A DNA stretch of 64,000 nt from Mucilaginibacter sp. PPCGB 2223 (GCF_001705515.1 NZ_MDJS01000003.1:558001-622000), one strand, 5' to 3'. Numbered from the stretch's first letter, positions 17,344-26,754 are shown. The notes: a model not told the origin generated them from the sequence alone. Numbers and translations are program-made.

Positions 17344-18370
17344 AATTCTTTATTATTTGATCAAACTGCTGCCCGTTTTCCAAAAACTCAACCTGTATGG
17401 GCAGCACCAGGATATCAAGTTGTTTAACTATTGTTTGTAAAGCCTGTTCACCTAAACGCTGCGCATCCTTTTCTGTTGTAATAACCAGTTTTTTTTGTGC
17501 GCTACAGGCTTTAAAACCATCGGCAAGTTTAGTGATATTTTTTAAGGTATAAGGATGATGATCGGGATAATTATGATGAATAAGCTGTTTTGCCTGTTTT
17601 TGCAGATGGTTTACCAATGGTTTGGGATTGGCTATCCCGCTCAATAAAAATACGGTAGTTTCGTCGTCGATTACCCGGTTTGATTTGTCGCCGTTTAAAC
17701 CGTGCAAAGCAGTATAGCTTATCCCGGCAAAAAATAGCTGTTGCCCGGCAAAAGGTTTTATCCTCGTCTTGATTCTTTCTTTTCGGATATCGGTCAAATC
17801 CATCGGGCATTTGGTCACTACAATCGCATCGGCTCGCTTGCGCCCGGCAAAAGGCTCGCGCAGGTTACCGGCCGGCAATAAAAAATGAGGTTCAAATATG
17901 CGGCTGTAATCGAACAATAAAATGTTCAACCCGGGTTTTACTGCACGGTGCTGATAGGCATCATCTAAAATAATCAGATCGTGGTTATCCTTCAGGTGTT
18001 CAATACCTGCAACACGTTTCTCGCAAACGGCAACGGTAATGTCAGGAAATTTGTGCTTAAACTGGGCCGGTTCGTCGCCTGATTCAGTGGCAGTAGCAGT
18101 TGCAGAAGCAGTTAAAAAGCCTTGTGTTTTTCTTCCATATCCTCGGCTGAGGGTAGCCAGTTTGTGATCGCCTTTCAATAAGCGGATCAGATATTCGGTC
18201 ATTGGGCTTTTACCTGCGCCGCCAACATCCAGGTTACCTACCGAAATAACCGGTATATCAAAGCCCTGGCTTTTAAACAAGCCGGCATCATAACACAGGT
18301 TACGAATGATGATAACCAATGCATAAGGCCACGAAAAAGGCAGTAAAAGCCAGCGCAGGTATTTTAGCAT
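17306..18370 (-). CDS. lpxK: Tetraacyldisaccharide 4'-kinase (lipid A synthesis)
   Basis: 354 residues from MLKYLRWLLLPFSWPYALVI at 18370; a longer frame adds a non-conserved leader. An N-terminal membrane helix is followed by the P-loop SVGNLDVGGAGKSPMTEYLI and the downstream DDAYQHRAV motif, both diagnostic of LpxK. It phosphorylates the 4' position of the lipid A disaccharide on the inner membrane. The last 38 nt overlap the start of the purine nucleoside phosphorylase gene. Confidence 0.95.
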   Translation of the reverse strand: MLKYLRWLLLPFSWPYALVIIIRNLCYDAGLFKSQGFDIPVISVGNLDVGGAGKSPMTEYLIRLLKGDHKLATLSRGYGRKTQGFLTASATATATESGDEPAQFKHKFPDITVAVCEKRVAGIEHLKDNHDLIILDDAYQHRAVKPGLNILLFDYSRIFEPHFLLPAGNLREPFAGRKRADAIVVTKCPMDLTDIRKERIKTRIKPFAGQQLFFAGISYTALHGLNGDKSNRVIDDETTVFLLSGIANPKPLVNHLQKQAKQLIHHNYPDHHPYTLKNITKLADGFKACSAQKKLVITTEKDAQRLGEQALQTIVKQLDILVLPIQVEFLENGQQFDQIIKNYVREHTTYNKLY

Positions 18371-18419
18371 ATCAGGCCGTAAAGATACGAAACAGCTACT
18401 TAGCAACCACGCGGCCTAA

Positions 18420-18450
18420 AAAAGTAAAACCCGGCCATTACAGCCGGGCT
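18420..18450 (-). terminator. Terminator after the DUF2490 gene
   Basis: On the minus strand GCCCGGC (about 18449-18443), a short loop, then GCCGGGTTTT (from 18435), followed by TTTACTTTTTT. It separates the DUF2490 gene (ends 18481) from lpxK. Confidence 0.8.
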
Positions 18451-18480
18451 TACTCACTCAACTAATCAAACCTCAAAATC

Positions 18481-19269
18481 TTAGTTGTGGCTTTTAAATG
18501 GCAGCGACGAAAATACATTGATGGCCAAAGTATGGTTGTTTTCGACTACCTGGCTATAGGCAGCGGTGAGGTTGCGCTGCTGTACATATTGATACAGATA
18601 GCCCAGTTCGACCTTGGTGAATTTGCCGGTATTTAAGCCGAGCCCTATTCCAAAGCGATTCTGATCGAACGTATTATATTTGACGTTTTTGCCAAAGGCG
18701 ACAAAAACTTCATCGTAAACAGGCACATACCATGGCGAGGTTTTACCTAAGGGGATGTTAGCTTTAAGCATATATCTTACCCGGTTCTCAAACCGCACAT
18801 TGGTAAACGTGCCAACGGCCGCGTCGCCAAAAAAACGCTGTTCGAGGCGCAACCTATTGATGATATCTACTCCTCCGGTTTGCTGCGTCAGTTGCAGCTG
18901 TTGCCATATCCGGTGCTCGGGGAAGGCGGTTTTCGCTATCGGAATTTCTCCGTAAGGATAAGTTTCGACATAAGCATAACCGGCGGTTGCCAATATGTTT
19001 TTGTTAAGTTTATAAAATATGCCCGGCCTTAAAAGCAGTTGCTGCCAGCCGCTGAAACCTTCATTCCGCCTGATTTGTATTTCGGCGTGCAGGCCAAAGT
19101 TATCCGTAATTAAATGCTGCCCGTTGTACACCACCCAGGCGTTAAAGTTATCGCTGTTAACGCGCGGGTTGGTTTGGGCTTTTGCCCGATGACCGTACAT
19201 CGCCAAAAAGCAAATGAACAAGCCAATCGTCGATGTTTTTATATGATGATATACTGAAGAAATGAACAT
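18481..19269 (-). CDS. DUF2490 outer-membrane protein
   Basis: 262 residues from MFISSVYHHIKTSTIGLFIC at 19269, with a signal peptide ending HRAKAQ. A longer frame extending into the SulP gene has no such leader. The pattern NFNAWVVYNGQHLITDNFGLHAEIQ and WQQLLLRPGIFYKLN is typical of DUF2490, predicted small beta-barrels. It follows the SulP-carbonic anhydrase gene by 71 nt on the same strand and ends at its own terminator, so the two may be co-transcribed. Function unknown. Confidence 0.82.
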   Translation of the reverse strand: MFISSVYHHIKTSTIGLFICFLAMYGHRAKAQTNPRVNSDNFNAWVVYNGQHLITDNFGLHAEIQIRRNEGFSGWQQLLLRPGIFYKLNKNILATAGYAYVETYPYGEIPIAKTAFPEHRIWQQLQLTQQTGGVDIINRLRLEQRFFGDAAVGTFTNVRFENRVRYMLKANIPLGKTSPWYVPVYDEVFVAFGKNVKYNTFDQNRFGIGLGLNTGKFTKVELGYLYQYVQQRNLTAAYSQVVENNHTLAINVFSSLPFKSHN

Positions 19270-19340
19270 AGCTTTAAATAAGGCCGGGCAATTGCCCGCC
19301 CGGCCGGTTTTCGAACTATTAACTATTATTGGGGGAAAAA

Positions 19341-21545
19341 TTAAACTGTTATTGTATCCGGAGCCTTGGCATCCCTCAGTTTCAGATCGTGCAGCATACC
19401 GTCGGCCAGGTCGTACACCCACCCGTAAAAGTTAAGGGTTTGCCCTTTCTGTAGAGCATTCTGCACAATAGCAGTCGATTTTAACTGGTAGATCTGCTCT
19501 TCCACGTTCAGTTCCACCAGCCTGCGGTGCCGCATTTCGGTATCGGTAATGGCGTTCAGTTCATCACTGTGCGCACGGTCGATATCGCGGATATGGCTCA
19601 GCCACTGATCGAGGTTACCCTGCGTACCACCGGCAACAGCCGCGCGGATACCACCGCAGCCATAGTGCCCGCAAACTACAATATGCCTTACCTTAAGGGC
19701 CTCGACGGCATATTGCACTACCGACATCAGGTTAATATCACTCGGGATAACCTGGTTGGCAATATTGCGATGGCTGAATATTTCGCCCGGTTGCGCGCCT
19801 GTGATCACTTCCATCGGTGCACGGCTGTCGGAGCAGCCAATGATGAGGTATGGGGGCGACTGGCCCTTATTCAGGTTAGCAAAGTAGTTTACATCCAGGT
19901 GCAGCTTCTCGGCTATCCATTTGCGGTTATTATTAAACAACTCGTTATAATGCTGATGGTCGTGATGCCCATGTTCATGCTGATCCCTTGCTTCGATCTT
20001 AGCTTCCAGGAAAGAATAATGATCTTTTAACCCGGTAATAGTACATGGGATGTTCTCCATCGCAGCCCGGCTTTTAAACTCCTGCAATATCTCCAAACAA
20101 TCCTGTTCGATGTAGCGGGTTTGGCCGGCATCCACCCAAACGCTCATACCAGGTTTTATTTCATTGAAAAACTCATTCAGGTGGGCCTTGTTCAAAAACG
20201 TAACCTGCTCCGATAGTACCAGCTGTTTCATGGTGCCTTTCGGGGTGATGCGCTGCGTGGTGTAGATCAGGTCTTTGGTTGCATTCACCAATATAAATAT
20301 GATACTTACGCCCATACCGATCAGAACACCTTTCAGCAAGTCGGTGAGGATAATTGCAAGAACGGTTATTACAAACGGAGTAAACTGGTTCCAGCCGGCT
20401 TTGTACATATCCCTAAACAGCTGTACTTTGGCCAGCTTGTAACCAACCATAATCAGTATCGCCGCTAAACTCGCCAGCGGTATTTTGTTCATCAATACCG
20501 GTATGAGCAATACAGCCACCAGCAATAATATGCCATGAAATATGCTCGACGCTTTGGTTTTGGCGCCCGAGTTAACGTTGGTTGCACCACGTACAATTAC
20601 CGCAGTTAAAGGCAGCCCGCCCAGTAAACCGGCAACGGCATTACCTACGCCCTGCGCTATCAGCTCGCGGTTTAACGGTGTGGAGCGCTTCAGCGGGTCG
20701 AGCTTATCAACCGCTTCAATGCTTAGTAAGGTTTCTAAACTTGCAACAAAAGCAATAGTAAAAGCTACCGTAAGCACTTCGGGGTTGGCGATTTTCGAAA
20801 AATCAGGGAACTTTAAATTGGTGGCAAAATCGCCGATGCTTGAGAATACAGGTATCTGTACAAAGCTGTTAGCCTTGAGATGAAAGACATCCGGCGCACC
20901 CTGTAAAACCACCGAGGCCAATACACCTACTATCACAACTACTAAACCCGAAGGGAAAGCTTTTACTTTTTTAAACAGGGGCGTGTCCCACAATAGCAGC
21001 AGGGCCATCGACAAAACAAAGATGATGATGGCGCCCGGGGTAAGTTTTGATAACAGGTGAGTGATCTCGGTAAAAGTATTGCTGTGATCGGCCTGTGCAA
21101 AGGCAAAATCGCCCTCGGCGTCGGCATCGTACCCAAACGCATGAGGGATCTGTTTTAAGATCAATATGATGCCTATCGCGGCAAGCATACCTTTAATAAC
21201 GTTTGAAGGGAAATACAGGCCTATTTTGCCGGCCTTCACCAATCCTAATATAACCTGGATAACACCCGCTAAAACTACGCTGACCAGAAAGGCTTCGTAC
21301 GAATGTAAACTGATGATAGCCGAAGCTACGATAGTAGTTAAACCAGCCGCCGGGCCGCTGACTGCCAATTGCGAACCGCTGATAAAACCAACTACCACAC
21401 CGCCAACTATGCCGGTTATAATGCCCGCTAATAAGGGCGCGCCGCTTGCCAGTGCTATACCCAGGCATAGCGGCAAAGCCACCAGGAAGACTACCAGGCC
21501 TGCCGACAGGTCCTGCTTAAATGTATTTTTGAATGAAAGTTCCAT
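19341..21545 (-). CDS. SulP-family anion transporter fused to a beta-class carbonic anhydrase
   Basis: 734 residues in one continuous frame. Residues 1 to about 420 form the SulP membrane domain (AGLVVFLVALPLCLGIALASG, QLAVSGPAAGLTTIV). A STAS-like domain spans about 430-515. A His cluster, HEHGHHDHQH (523-532), links to a beta-carbonic anhydrase with zinc ligands Cys571 (CSDSRAP, with Asp573 and Arg575 as the dyad), His627 and Cys630 (HYGCGG). Such fusions are known and are thought to couple bicarbonate transport to CO2/bicarbonate interconversion. The His-rich linker may bind or buffer zinc; that is inference. It is followed by the DUF2490 gene. Confidence 0.93.
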   Translation of the reverse strand: MELSFKNTFKQDLSAGLVVFLVALPLCLGIALASGAPLLAGIITGIVGGVVVGFISGSQLAVSGPAAGLTTIVASAIISLHSYEAFLVSVVLAGVIQVILGLVKAGKIGLYFPSNVIKGMLAAIGIILILKQIPHAFGYDADAEGDFAFAQADHSNTFTEITHLLSKLTPGAIIIFVLSMALLLLWDTPLFKKVKAFPSGLVVVIVGVLASVVLQGAPDVFHLKANSFVQIPVFSSIGDFATNLKFPDFSKIANPEVLTVAFTIAFVASLETLLSIEAVDKLDPLKRSTPLNRELIAQGVGNAVAGLLGGLPLTAVIVRGATNVNSGAKTKASSIFHGILLLVAVLLIPVLMNKIPLASLAAILIMVGYKLAKVQLFRDMYKAGWNQFTPFVITVLAIILTDLLKGVLIGMGVSIIFILVNATKDLIYTTQRITPKGTMKQLVLSEQVTFLNKAHLNEFFNEIKPGMSVWVDAGQTRYIEQDCLEILQEFKSRAAMENIPCTITGLKDHYSFLEAKIEARDQHEHGHHDHQHYNELFNNNRKWIAEKLHLDVNYFANLNKGQSPPYLIIGCSDSRAPMEVITGAQPGEIFSHRNIANQVIPSDINLMSVVQYAVEALKVRHIVVCGHYGCGGIRAAVAGGTQGNLDQWLSHIRDIDRAHSDELNAITDTEMRHRRLVELNVEEQIYQLKSTAIVQNALQKGQTLNFYGWVYDLADGMLHDLKLRDAKAPDTITV

Positions 21546-21699
21546 TTTGAGGTTTTTAAAAATATCAATGATGTGTTTTATCCCCGCGAAAGGGTAAACA
21601 TGAACTAATTACTCCCTGATCGGTAAAATGACCGGGATGACAGATCGTGGTTCAGCCGAAAATGCCGAACGGTGGTCTGCAAAAAAAAGATTGATATTT

Positions 21700-22098
21700 T
21701 TAAACGAGCGGTGGACGGAAAACCTCGTTCACATGATCGCGCACCTTACCGGGGCGGTAATGGTGAAACAATGCCTTTACTGCATTGCTCTCGTAAATCG
21801 CAGCCATGTGGTTATCGGGCATTATGTTATGGTAGTCGATAAAAGATTTGCTGAAGTCTTTTTCGATGTCCTTATCGGCGTTGTCTTTATCATCATTCAC
21901 GTCATCCCCGGTATCCTGATCAGAACCGTGCTGATCGGAGCAGGCAAAAAACGGAAGATCATGGCTGATAAGTTGGTGAGTAGCACCCGAAAGTGCTTTA
22001 AATGAGGGCATAGCAGGCTGCACACGTGCCATTAAAAATAGCGCGATAAATAAGAAAGCCATGCCCGTTTTGATGCCCATTGTTACAAATATATTCAT
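21700..22098 (-). CDS. Small exported acidic protein of unknown function
   Basis: 132 residues from the ATG at 22098 (a TTG codon precedes it). An N-terminal hydrophobic segment (GMAFLFIALFLMARV) looks like a signal peptide or anchor. It is followed by an Asp-rich stretch, DTGDDVNDDKDNADKD, and a basic, proline-ending tail (VRDHVNEVFRPPLV). It lies on the same strand upstream of the SulP-carbonic anhydrase gene (154 nt gap) and after the terminator of the S41 gene. No known family; start uncertain. Confidence 0.55.
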   Translation of the reverse strand: MNIFVTMGIKTGMAFLFIALFLMARVQPAMPSFKALSGATHQLISHDLPFFACSDQHGSDQDTGDDVNDDKDNADKDIEKDFSKSFIDYHNIMPDNHMAAIYESNAVKALFHHYRPGKVRDHVNEVFRPPLV

Positions 22099-22102
22099 CA
22101 AC

Positions 22103-22130
22103 GTAAAAAAAACCGCATTTAATATGCGCT
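22103..22130 (-). terminator. Terminator of the S41 protease gene
   Basis: On the minus strand CGCAT-ATTAA-ATGCG (22128-22114) is followed by GGTTTTTTTT. It lies 50 nt beyond the stop at 22180. Confidence 0.75.
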
Positions 22131-22179
22131 ATTGCGTTTTTATGACAATCCTTAGCAAAAGCACGCTTAAACGGTGCGG

Positions 22180-23559
22180 CTATTTCTTACCGTCGAGCCA
22201 GTCCAGCGAATATTGGAGTACATTGTCCCCTGCCCCGCTTTTTGCTTTAACCAGATAATCAGGCGCTACAGGTGCGCTGTCGTTGGTATTACCATTGGGG
22301 CGTATCCACAACGTGGTCGACGTAAATGCCAGGAAGCCGGTGTTAGGCAGGCTGATGTTGCATAGCTCACCATAGTCGTTGGCCGGTTCGCCGACAGGCT
22401 CGCCTATCAGGGTAGCCAGCTTATAGTCTTTCACTGTTGATGCCAGCATGTTGGCGCTCGAAAAAGTGAACGGGCCCGTGAGGAAACAAACCTTACCTTT
22501 ATATTGATATTTGCGGCCATCGGGTTTACGCATATCATTGGGGCCAAACTTTAAGAAGGTACCGTTGTCCATCGAAAAATACCTCTCGGGTTTGGAGTAA
22601 TTTAACCCGGGAGTTTTCATCTGTGTTTTAAATTGCTGGCTTACCTTAAGTTCAGAACCGCCGGCCATACGATAAGGGGTGCGGGTAAGATAACCCAACA
22701 GGTAGTCGCCCAGGCTCGAGTCTCCGCCGCTATTCTCGCGCAGATCAACCACCAATTTATCAATCTTCTGGTCATCTATCGCTTTAAATACCGAATCGGC
22801 AAATTTCTCAAAGCGGTCGCGCTTTTCCATCGATCTGAAATTCAGATAACCATACCCTTCTTTAAGCACTGTAAATGTGTAAGGAGCCGGGTTAGCCGCG
22901 CCGGCCGACATGGCGGCCACGTATTCGGGCGAAGTAACTCCGTTAAGTTGTATATTCATTTGATGATTATCCTTGTCTGTATATTCAATCAGATAAGGCG
23001 CATGCAAACCAAGCACTGCCGCAAGCAAGGGGAAACTCTTAATAGCTATCACTTTTTTGAATGATGCCAGGCCCCCTTTCAACTGCATCATCTGACTAAA
23101 CAAAGTTTGTGATGGGATGCCGTTTATCGCGGTAACTTTTATATTCTCTAACTCTTTACCTTTTCCTATCACATTAGCTTCAAACCGGTTATTATTAAAA
23201 TCTGTAATCAGCAGCGGAACATACTTTAGCCGCCCGCTTCTAAACTGCGATCGTACAAAAGCCGGTGTGTTTACGCTGGTATGGCCCTCGCCAATAAAAG
23301 CTGTGATCTGCAAAAAGGTTTTGTATGCCATTAACGACGGCACGGTATCGGGCAATGCTTTGAGCAGCGAATCCGTTTTACGGGACAATACTTCAGGCGA
23401 AACATCGTGATACAGGTTTGGGTGGATGTCTGCGGCATTACTAATCAAAAAATGAGCGTCATCGGCAACCTGCTTGCGCAAAAACTTAACAGAGTCCTGT
23501 GCCTGTGCGGATGCGAATAGTGCGGTAATTATTACGGCAATTAACAGTAGGTTTTTCAT
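22180..23559 (-). CDS. S41 family (C-terminal processing-type) peptidase, exported
   Basis: 459 residues with a signal peptide (LIAVIITALFASAQAQ). The S41 core is visible: DKLVVDLRENSGGDSSLGDYLL, then VCFLTGPFTFSSANMLASTV with the presumed catalytic Ser, then ATLIGEPVGEPANDYGE. An N-terminal helical region precedes it, and a degenerate PDZ-like segment (IKVTAINGIPSQTLFSQ) is present. Substrates are unknown. It lies downstream of the rplQ terminator and so has its own promoter. Confidence 0.87.
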   Translation of the reverse strand: MKNLLLIAVIITALFASAQAQDSVKFLRKQVADDAHFLISNAADIHPNLYHDVSPEVLSRKTDSLLKALPDTVPSLMAYKTFLQITAFIGEGHTSVNTPAFVRSQFRSGRLKYVPLLITDFNNNRFEANVIGKGKELENIKVTAINGIPSQTLFSQMMQLKGGLASFKKVIAIKSFPLLAAVLGLHAPYLIEYTDKDNHQMNIQLNGVTSPEYVAAMSAGAANPAPYTFTVLKEGYGYLNFRSMEKRDRFEKFADSVFKAIDDQKIDKLVVDLRENSGGDSSLGDYLLGYLTRTPYRMAGGSELKVSQQFKTQMKTPGLNYSKPERYFSMDNGTFLKFGPNDMRKPDGRKYQYKGKVCFLTGPFTFSSANMLASTVKDYKLATLIGEPVGEPANDYGELCNISLPNTGFLAFTSTTLWIRPNGNTNDSAPVAPDYLVKAKSGAGDNVLQYSLDWLDGKK

Positions 23560-23608
23560 TCTGCTATTAGAGACGATATCTTTTTGTAAAGGTTGCAGTA
23601 CTTTATAA

Positions 23609-23645
23609 AAAAAGCCCTGCTCGTTTTGCGGGCAGGGCTTTTAAT
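23609..23645 (-). terminator. Terminator ending the alpha operon after rplQ
   Basis: AAGCCCTGC (23612-23620) / GCAGGGCTT (23632-23640), an 11-nt loop, with a T-run on the minus-strand 3' side. It lies 20 to 55 nt after the rplQ stop. Confidence 0.9.
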
Positions 23646-23664
23646 ATTTGAATCGAAGTGTAGC

Positions 23665-24195
23665 TTATTCAGCTTTTTCTTCAGCGGCTTCGTCAGCAGC
23701 AGGTGCCTCAGGCGCTTCTTCTTTAACTTCAACAGCTGGCTCAGCTTTAGCTTCAACAGCTACAGTTTTACCTTTGCCCGAACCACGACGACGGGTTGAT
23801 TTTTTAGTTGCTTGCTCAGTGTCTTTACCGTAAACAGTGTTGTAGTCAACCAACTCGATGATCGCCATTTCAGCGTTATCACCTAAACGGTTTTCTAACT
23901 TAACGATACGGGTATAACCACCCGGACGGTTAGCGATTTTTTCAGCTACTTCGCGGAACAGGATAGTTACAACTTCTTTGTCTTGCAGATAGCTAAACGC
24001 TGTACGACGTGAGTGCGTAGTATCGTTTTTAGCTTTGGTTAAGATTGGCTCAACATACATACGTAAAGCTTTTGCTTTAGCTAATGTTGTTTGGATACGC
24101 TTGTGCAGGATAAGCGATGATGCCATGTTCGCCATTAAGGCTTTACGGTGACTGTCGGTACGGCCTAAATGGTTTACTTTTTTTCCGTGTCTCAT
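23665..24195 (-). CDS. rplQ: 50S ribosomal protein L17 with acidic C-terminal extension
   Basis: 176 residues. The conserved L17 core MRHGKKVNHLGRTDSHRKAL to about residue 120 is followed by an extra 50-residue tail, basic at first (KKSTRRRGSGKGK) and then Glu/Ala-rich (EAPEAPAADEAAEEKAE). L17 of E. coli is about 127 residues, so the tail is an addition, of a kind common in Bacteroidota. It is the last gene of the alpha operon. Confidence 0.97.
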   Translation of the reverse strand: MRHGKKVNHLGRTDSHRKALMANMASSLILHKRIQTTLAKAKALRMYVEPILTKAKNDTTHSRRTAFSYLQDKEVVTILFREVAEKIANRPGGYTRIVKLENRLGDNAEMAIIELVDYNTVYGKDTEQATKKSTRRRGSGKGKTVAVEAKAEPAVEVKEEAPEAPAADEAAEEKAE

Positions 24196-24279
24196 TGTTT
24201 TGTTGTTTGTGGCACGTGCATACCGTTGGGCGGCGGTTTCGTCAAGCCCTCGGAATTATGCCTGGTTAATTAATTATTA

Positions 24280-24400
24280 GATTTGAGTATTGAGATTTGA
24301 GATTCGAGGCCTCTTCTCCCGCTTACCCGTTTGCTTTAAATAAAAATGTGAGATGTTTGACCGAGAAAAATCTCCTATCTAACATCTCACATCTAATATC
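24280..24400. repeat. Word-array hairpin in the rplQ-rpoA spacer
   Basis: GATTTGAG, GAGATTTGAG and GAGATTCGAG words on the left; on the right an exact 12-bp inverted repeat ATGTGAGATGTT (24346-24357) / AACATCTCACAT (24381-24392). The 205-nt spacer is long for this otherwise tightly packed operon. Confidence 0.8.
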
Positions 24401-25393
24401 TTATTCCTCGTCTAACTTAAATTTCGACAGGTTCATACCAAAAGATAAGCCTTTTGATTTCACCAGGTCCTGTATCTCAGTCAGCGATTTTTTACCGAAG
24501 TTTCTGAACTTTAACATATCAGCCACGTCGTACGATACCAGGTCGGCCAGGCTGCGGATATCGGCTGCTTTCAAGCAGTTTAACGCACGTACCGAAAGGT
24601 CAAGGTCAACCAGTTCGGTTTTCAGGATCTTGCGCATGTGCAGGATCTCTTCGTCAACCTCTTTGGTTTCTTCTTTAGCCTGCGCCTCTAACATCATGTT
24701 CTCATCGCTGAACAGCATGAAGTGTTGGATCAGGATCTTGGCTGCTTCTTTCAAAGCGTCTTCCGGGTGGATCGAACCGTCGGTAGCAATATCCAGTACT
24801 AATTTCTCATAGTCGGTTTTTTGCTCAACGCGGTAGTTTTCGATCGTGTATTTTACGTTTTTGATAGGCGTATAGATCGAGTCGATCGCGATAACACCTA
24901 ACATAGCGTCCGGATTTTTATTTTCTTCGCTTGCAACATAACCGCGGCCTTTGCCAACAGTCAGTTCAATTTCAAGCGTAACCGACGAATCCATGTTGCA
25001 GATAACCAGCTCAGGGTTCAATACGGTAAAGTTGTTCGAAAACTTGGTGATATCGCCGGCAGTAAAGCTATCCTGGCCGTTGATGATCACGAATATCTTT
25101 TCAGAATCGCCCGACTCGCCGGTTTTTTTCATACGTACCTGTTTCAGGTTCAATATGATCTCGGTAACATCTTCAACCACACCTTTGATGGTCGAAAACT
25201 CATGAGTTACTCCCGAAAAACGAACAGAAGTAATCGCATAACCTTCCAGTGATGAAAGTAAGATACGACGTAAAGCATTACCAATGGTTATACCGAAACC
25301 TGGCTCTAACGGACGGAATTCAAACGTACCATCAAAATCAGTTGATTTCTGCATGATAACCTTATCAGGTTTTTGAAATGCTAATATTGCCAT
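24401..25393 (-). CDS. rpoA: DNA-directed RNA polymerase subunit alpha
   Basis: 330 residues, normal length. The N-terminal dimerisation domain has FRPLEPGFGITIGNALRRIL. The C-terminal domain (from about residue 250) has LDLSVRALNCLKAADIRSLADLV and LKFRNFGKKSLTEI, the helix-hairpin-helix that binds UP elements and activators. Position between rpsD and rplQ is canonical. Confidence 0.98.
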   Translation of the reverse strand: MAILAFQKPDKVIMQKSTDFDGTFEFRPLEPGFGITIGNALRRILLSSLEGYAITSVRFSGVTHEFSTIKGVVEDVTEIILNLKQVRMKKTGESGDSEKIFVIINGQDSFTAGDITKFSNNFTVLNPELVICNMDSSVTLEIELTVGKGRGYVASEENKNPDAMLGVIAIDSIYTPIKNVKYTIENYRVEQKTDYEKLVLDIATDGSIHPEDALKEAAKILIQHFMLFSDENMMLEAQAKEETKEVDEEILHMRKILKTELVDLDLSVRALNCLKAADIRSLADLVSYDVADMLKFRNFGKKSLTEIQDLVKSKGLSFGMNLSKFKLDEE

Positions 25394-25419
25394 TTATTAT
25401 CCTTGTTTATGTTTGCTTG

Positions 25420-25575
25420 TTAATAGATTTGAGATGTGAGATATGAGATATGAGACTTTTTCTCTCGCTCTCTGTCCTGCTATCTAAAACCTTTTTTTCT
25501 CTTTTATGTGAAATGATAAAATGAGATATGAGATTTTGACTTCCGTCTCAAATCTCATATCTAAAATCTCATATC
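25420..25575. repeat. Word-array hairpin in the rpoA-rpsD spacer
   Basis: Repeated GAGATATGAGA words (25430-25455) and a strong hairpin AGATATGAGATTTTGAC (25524-25540) / GTCTCAAATCTCATATCT (25545-25562) with a 4-nt loop. The spacer is 182 nt, and almost all of it is word-like. Confidence 0.8.
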
Positions 25576-26184
25576 TTATTTCGAGTACAACTCGACGATC
25601 AGGTTTTCCTTAATGTTTTCCGGGATCTCGTCGCGGTTAGGGTAGTTAAGGAATGTACCGGTTAAGCTTGCTGCATCCCACTGCAACCAGCTGTGTTTAT
25701 TTATTTTGCGGCCGGCTACCGAGTTCGAGATCGCTTCAAGCGATTTTGATTTTTCGCGAACTGCAACAACATCGCCTGGTTTTAATGTATACGATGCAAT
25801 GTTTACCACTTCGCCGTTAACAGTAATATGTTTGTGGCCAACCAGCTGGCGTGCACCCGAGCGGGTTGGAGCGATACCTAAACGGTAAACTGCATTATCT
25901 AAACGGGCTTCTAAAAACTTCAATAAGTTTTCGCCGGTAATGCCTTCTTTAGCCGAAGCACGGTGAAACAGATTTTCGAACTGACGCTCTAATACACCGT
26001 AAGTGTATTTTACCTTTTGTTTCTCCATCAACTGAGTTGAGTACTCAGATTGTTTACCTCTTCTTTTCGAAGCACCGTGCATACCCGGTGCATAGTTTTT
26101 ACGCTCTAACGCTTTATCAGGACCGAAGATCGGCTCTCTGAAACGGCGTGCAATTCTGGATTTTGGACCTGTATATCTTGCCAT
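25576..26184 (-). CDS. rpsD: 30S ribosomal protein S4
   Basis: 202 residues starting MARYTGPKSRIARRFREPIFG. The S4 RNA-binding domain is at about 90-150 (LEARLDNAVYRLGIAPTRSGARQLV and HKHITVNGEVVNI). It nucleates assembly of the 30S body by binding 16S rRNA. It lies between rpsK and rpoA as is usual, with a 68-nt spacer before it. Confidence 0.98.
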   Translation of the reverse strand: MARYTGPKSRIARRFREPIFGPDKALERKNYAPGMHGASKRRGKQSEYSTQLMEKQKVKYTYGVLERQFENLFHRASAKEGITGENLLKFLEARLDNAVYRLGIAPTRSGARQLVGHKHITVNGEVVNIASYTLKPGDVVAVREKSKSLEAISNSVAGRKINKHSWLQWDAASLTGTFLNYPNRDEIPENIKENLIVELYSK

Positions 26185-26252
26185 TTTTGTGTTTTTTTAA
26201 AGTATCAACAGGCCCGCAGCCTGCGACTCTTAGCTTTAAAAATTATAATTAA

Positions 26253-26642
26253 TTAAACTCTTCTACGTTTTGACGGACGGCAACCATTGTGTGGCAGCGG
26301 GGTGATGTCCTTAATGGTAGTTACCTCGATACCGGCAGTTTGCAAAGTACGGATAGCCGACTCGCGACCGGCACCCGGGCCTTTAACAAAAACTTCTACT
26401 TTGCGTAAGCCTAAATCATAAGCTACTTTGGCGCAATCAGAAGCCGCCTGGCCTGCAGCATACGGAGTGTTCTTTTTCGAACCTTTGAAACCCATTTTAC
26501 CAGCCGAAGACCATGATATAGCCTGACCGTTTTTGTTGGTTAAGGTAATGATGATGTTGTTGAAAGTAGCATTGATATGCGCTTCGCCAACAGGCTCAAT
26601 AACTACAATACGCTTTTTGGTTACTTTTTTAGTTTTAGCCAT
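26253..26642 (-). CDS. rpsK: 30S ribosomal protein S11
   Basis: 129 residues from MAKTKKVTKKRIVVIEPVGE at 26642; the longer frame would add MSQVSYLKSQKKK from the spacer. Conserved S11 segments are NATFNNIIITLTNKNGQAI, GFKGSKKNTPYAAGQAA and the C-terminal TPLPHNGCRPSKRRRV. It forms part of the 30S platform and the mRNA exit channel. Confidence 0.98.
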   Translation of the reverse strand: MAKTKKVTKKRIVVIEPVGEAHINATFNNIIITLTNKNGQAISWSSAGKMGFKGSKKNTPYAAGQAASDCAKVAYDLGLRKVEVFVKGPGAGRESAIRTLQTAGIEVTTIKDITPLPHNGCRPSKRRRV

Positions 26643-26754
26643 TTTCTTTTTTTGAGATTTTAGATAGGAGACTTGAGACAACTGTTATCCCGGCACTCTT
26701 ATCTTGTTTCTATCTATTGTTCCAGATACAGGCTTACGCCTTACCTATCAATTA
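26643..26754. repeat. Short word array in the rpsK-rpsM spacer
   Basis: 112-nt spacer with GAGATTTTAGATAGGAGACTTGAGA-type words at 26652-26678, the same vocabulary as the rpoA spacers; no strong complementary arm is present here. Confidence 0.5.

Noticed and set aside
25420..25575. Possible CRISPR array (repeated GAGATATGAG words)
   Set aside because: The units are short, irregular and self-complementary, with no constant repeat and no unique spacers; no cas genes are present.
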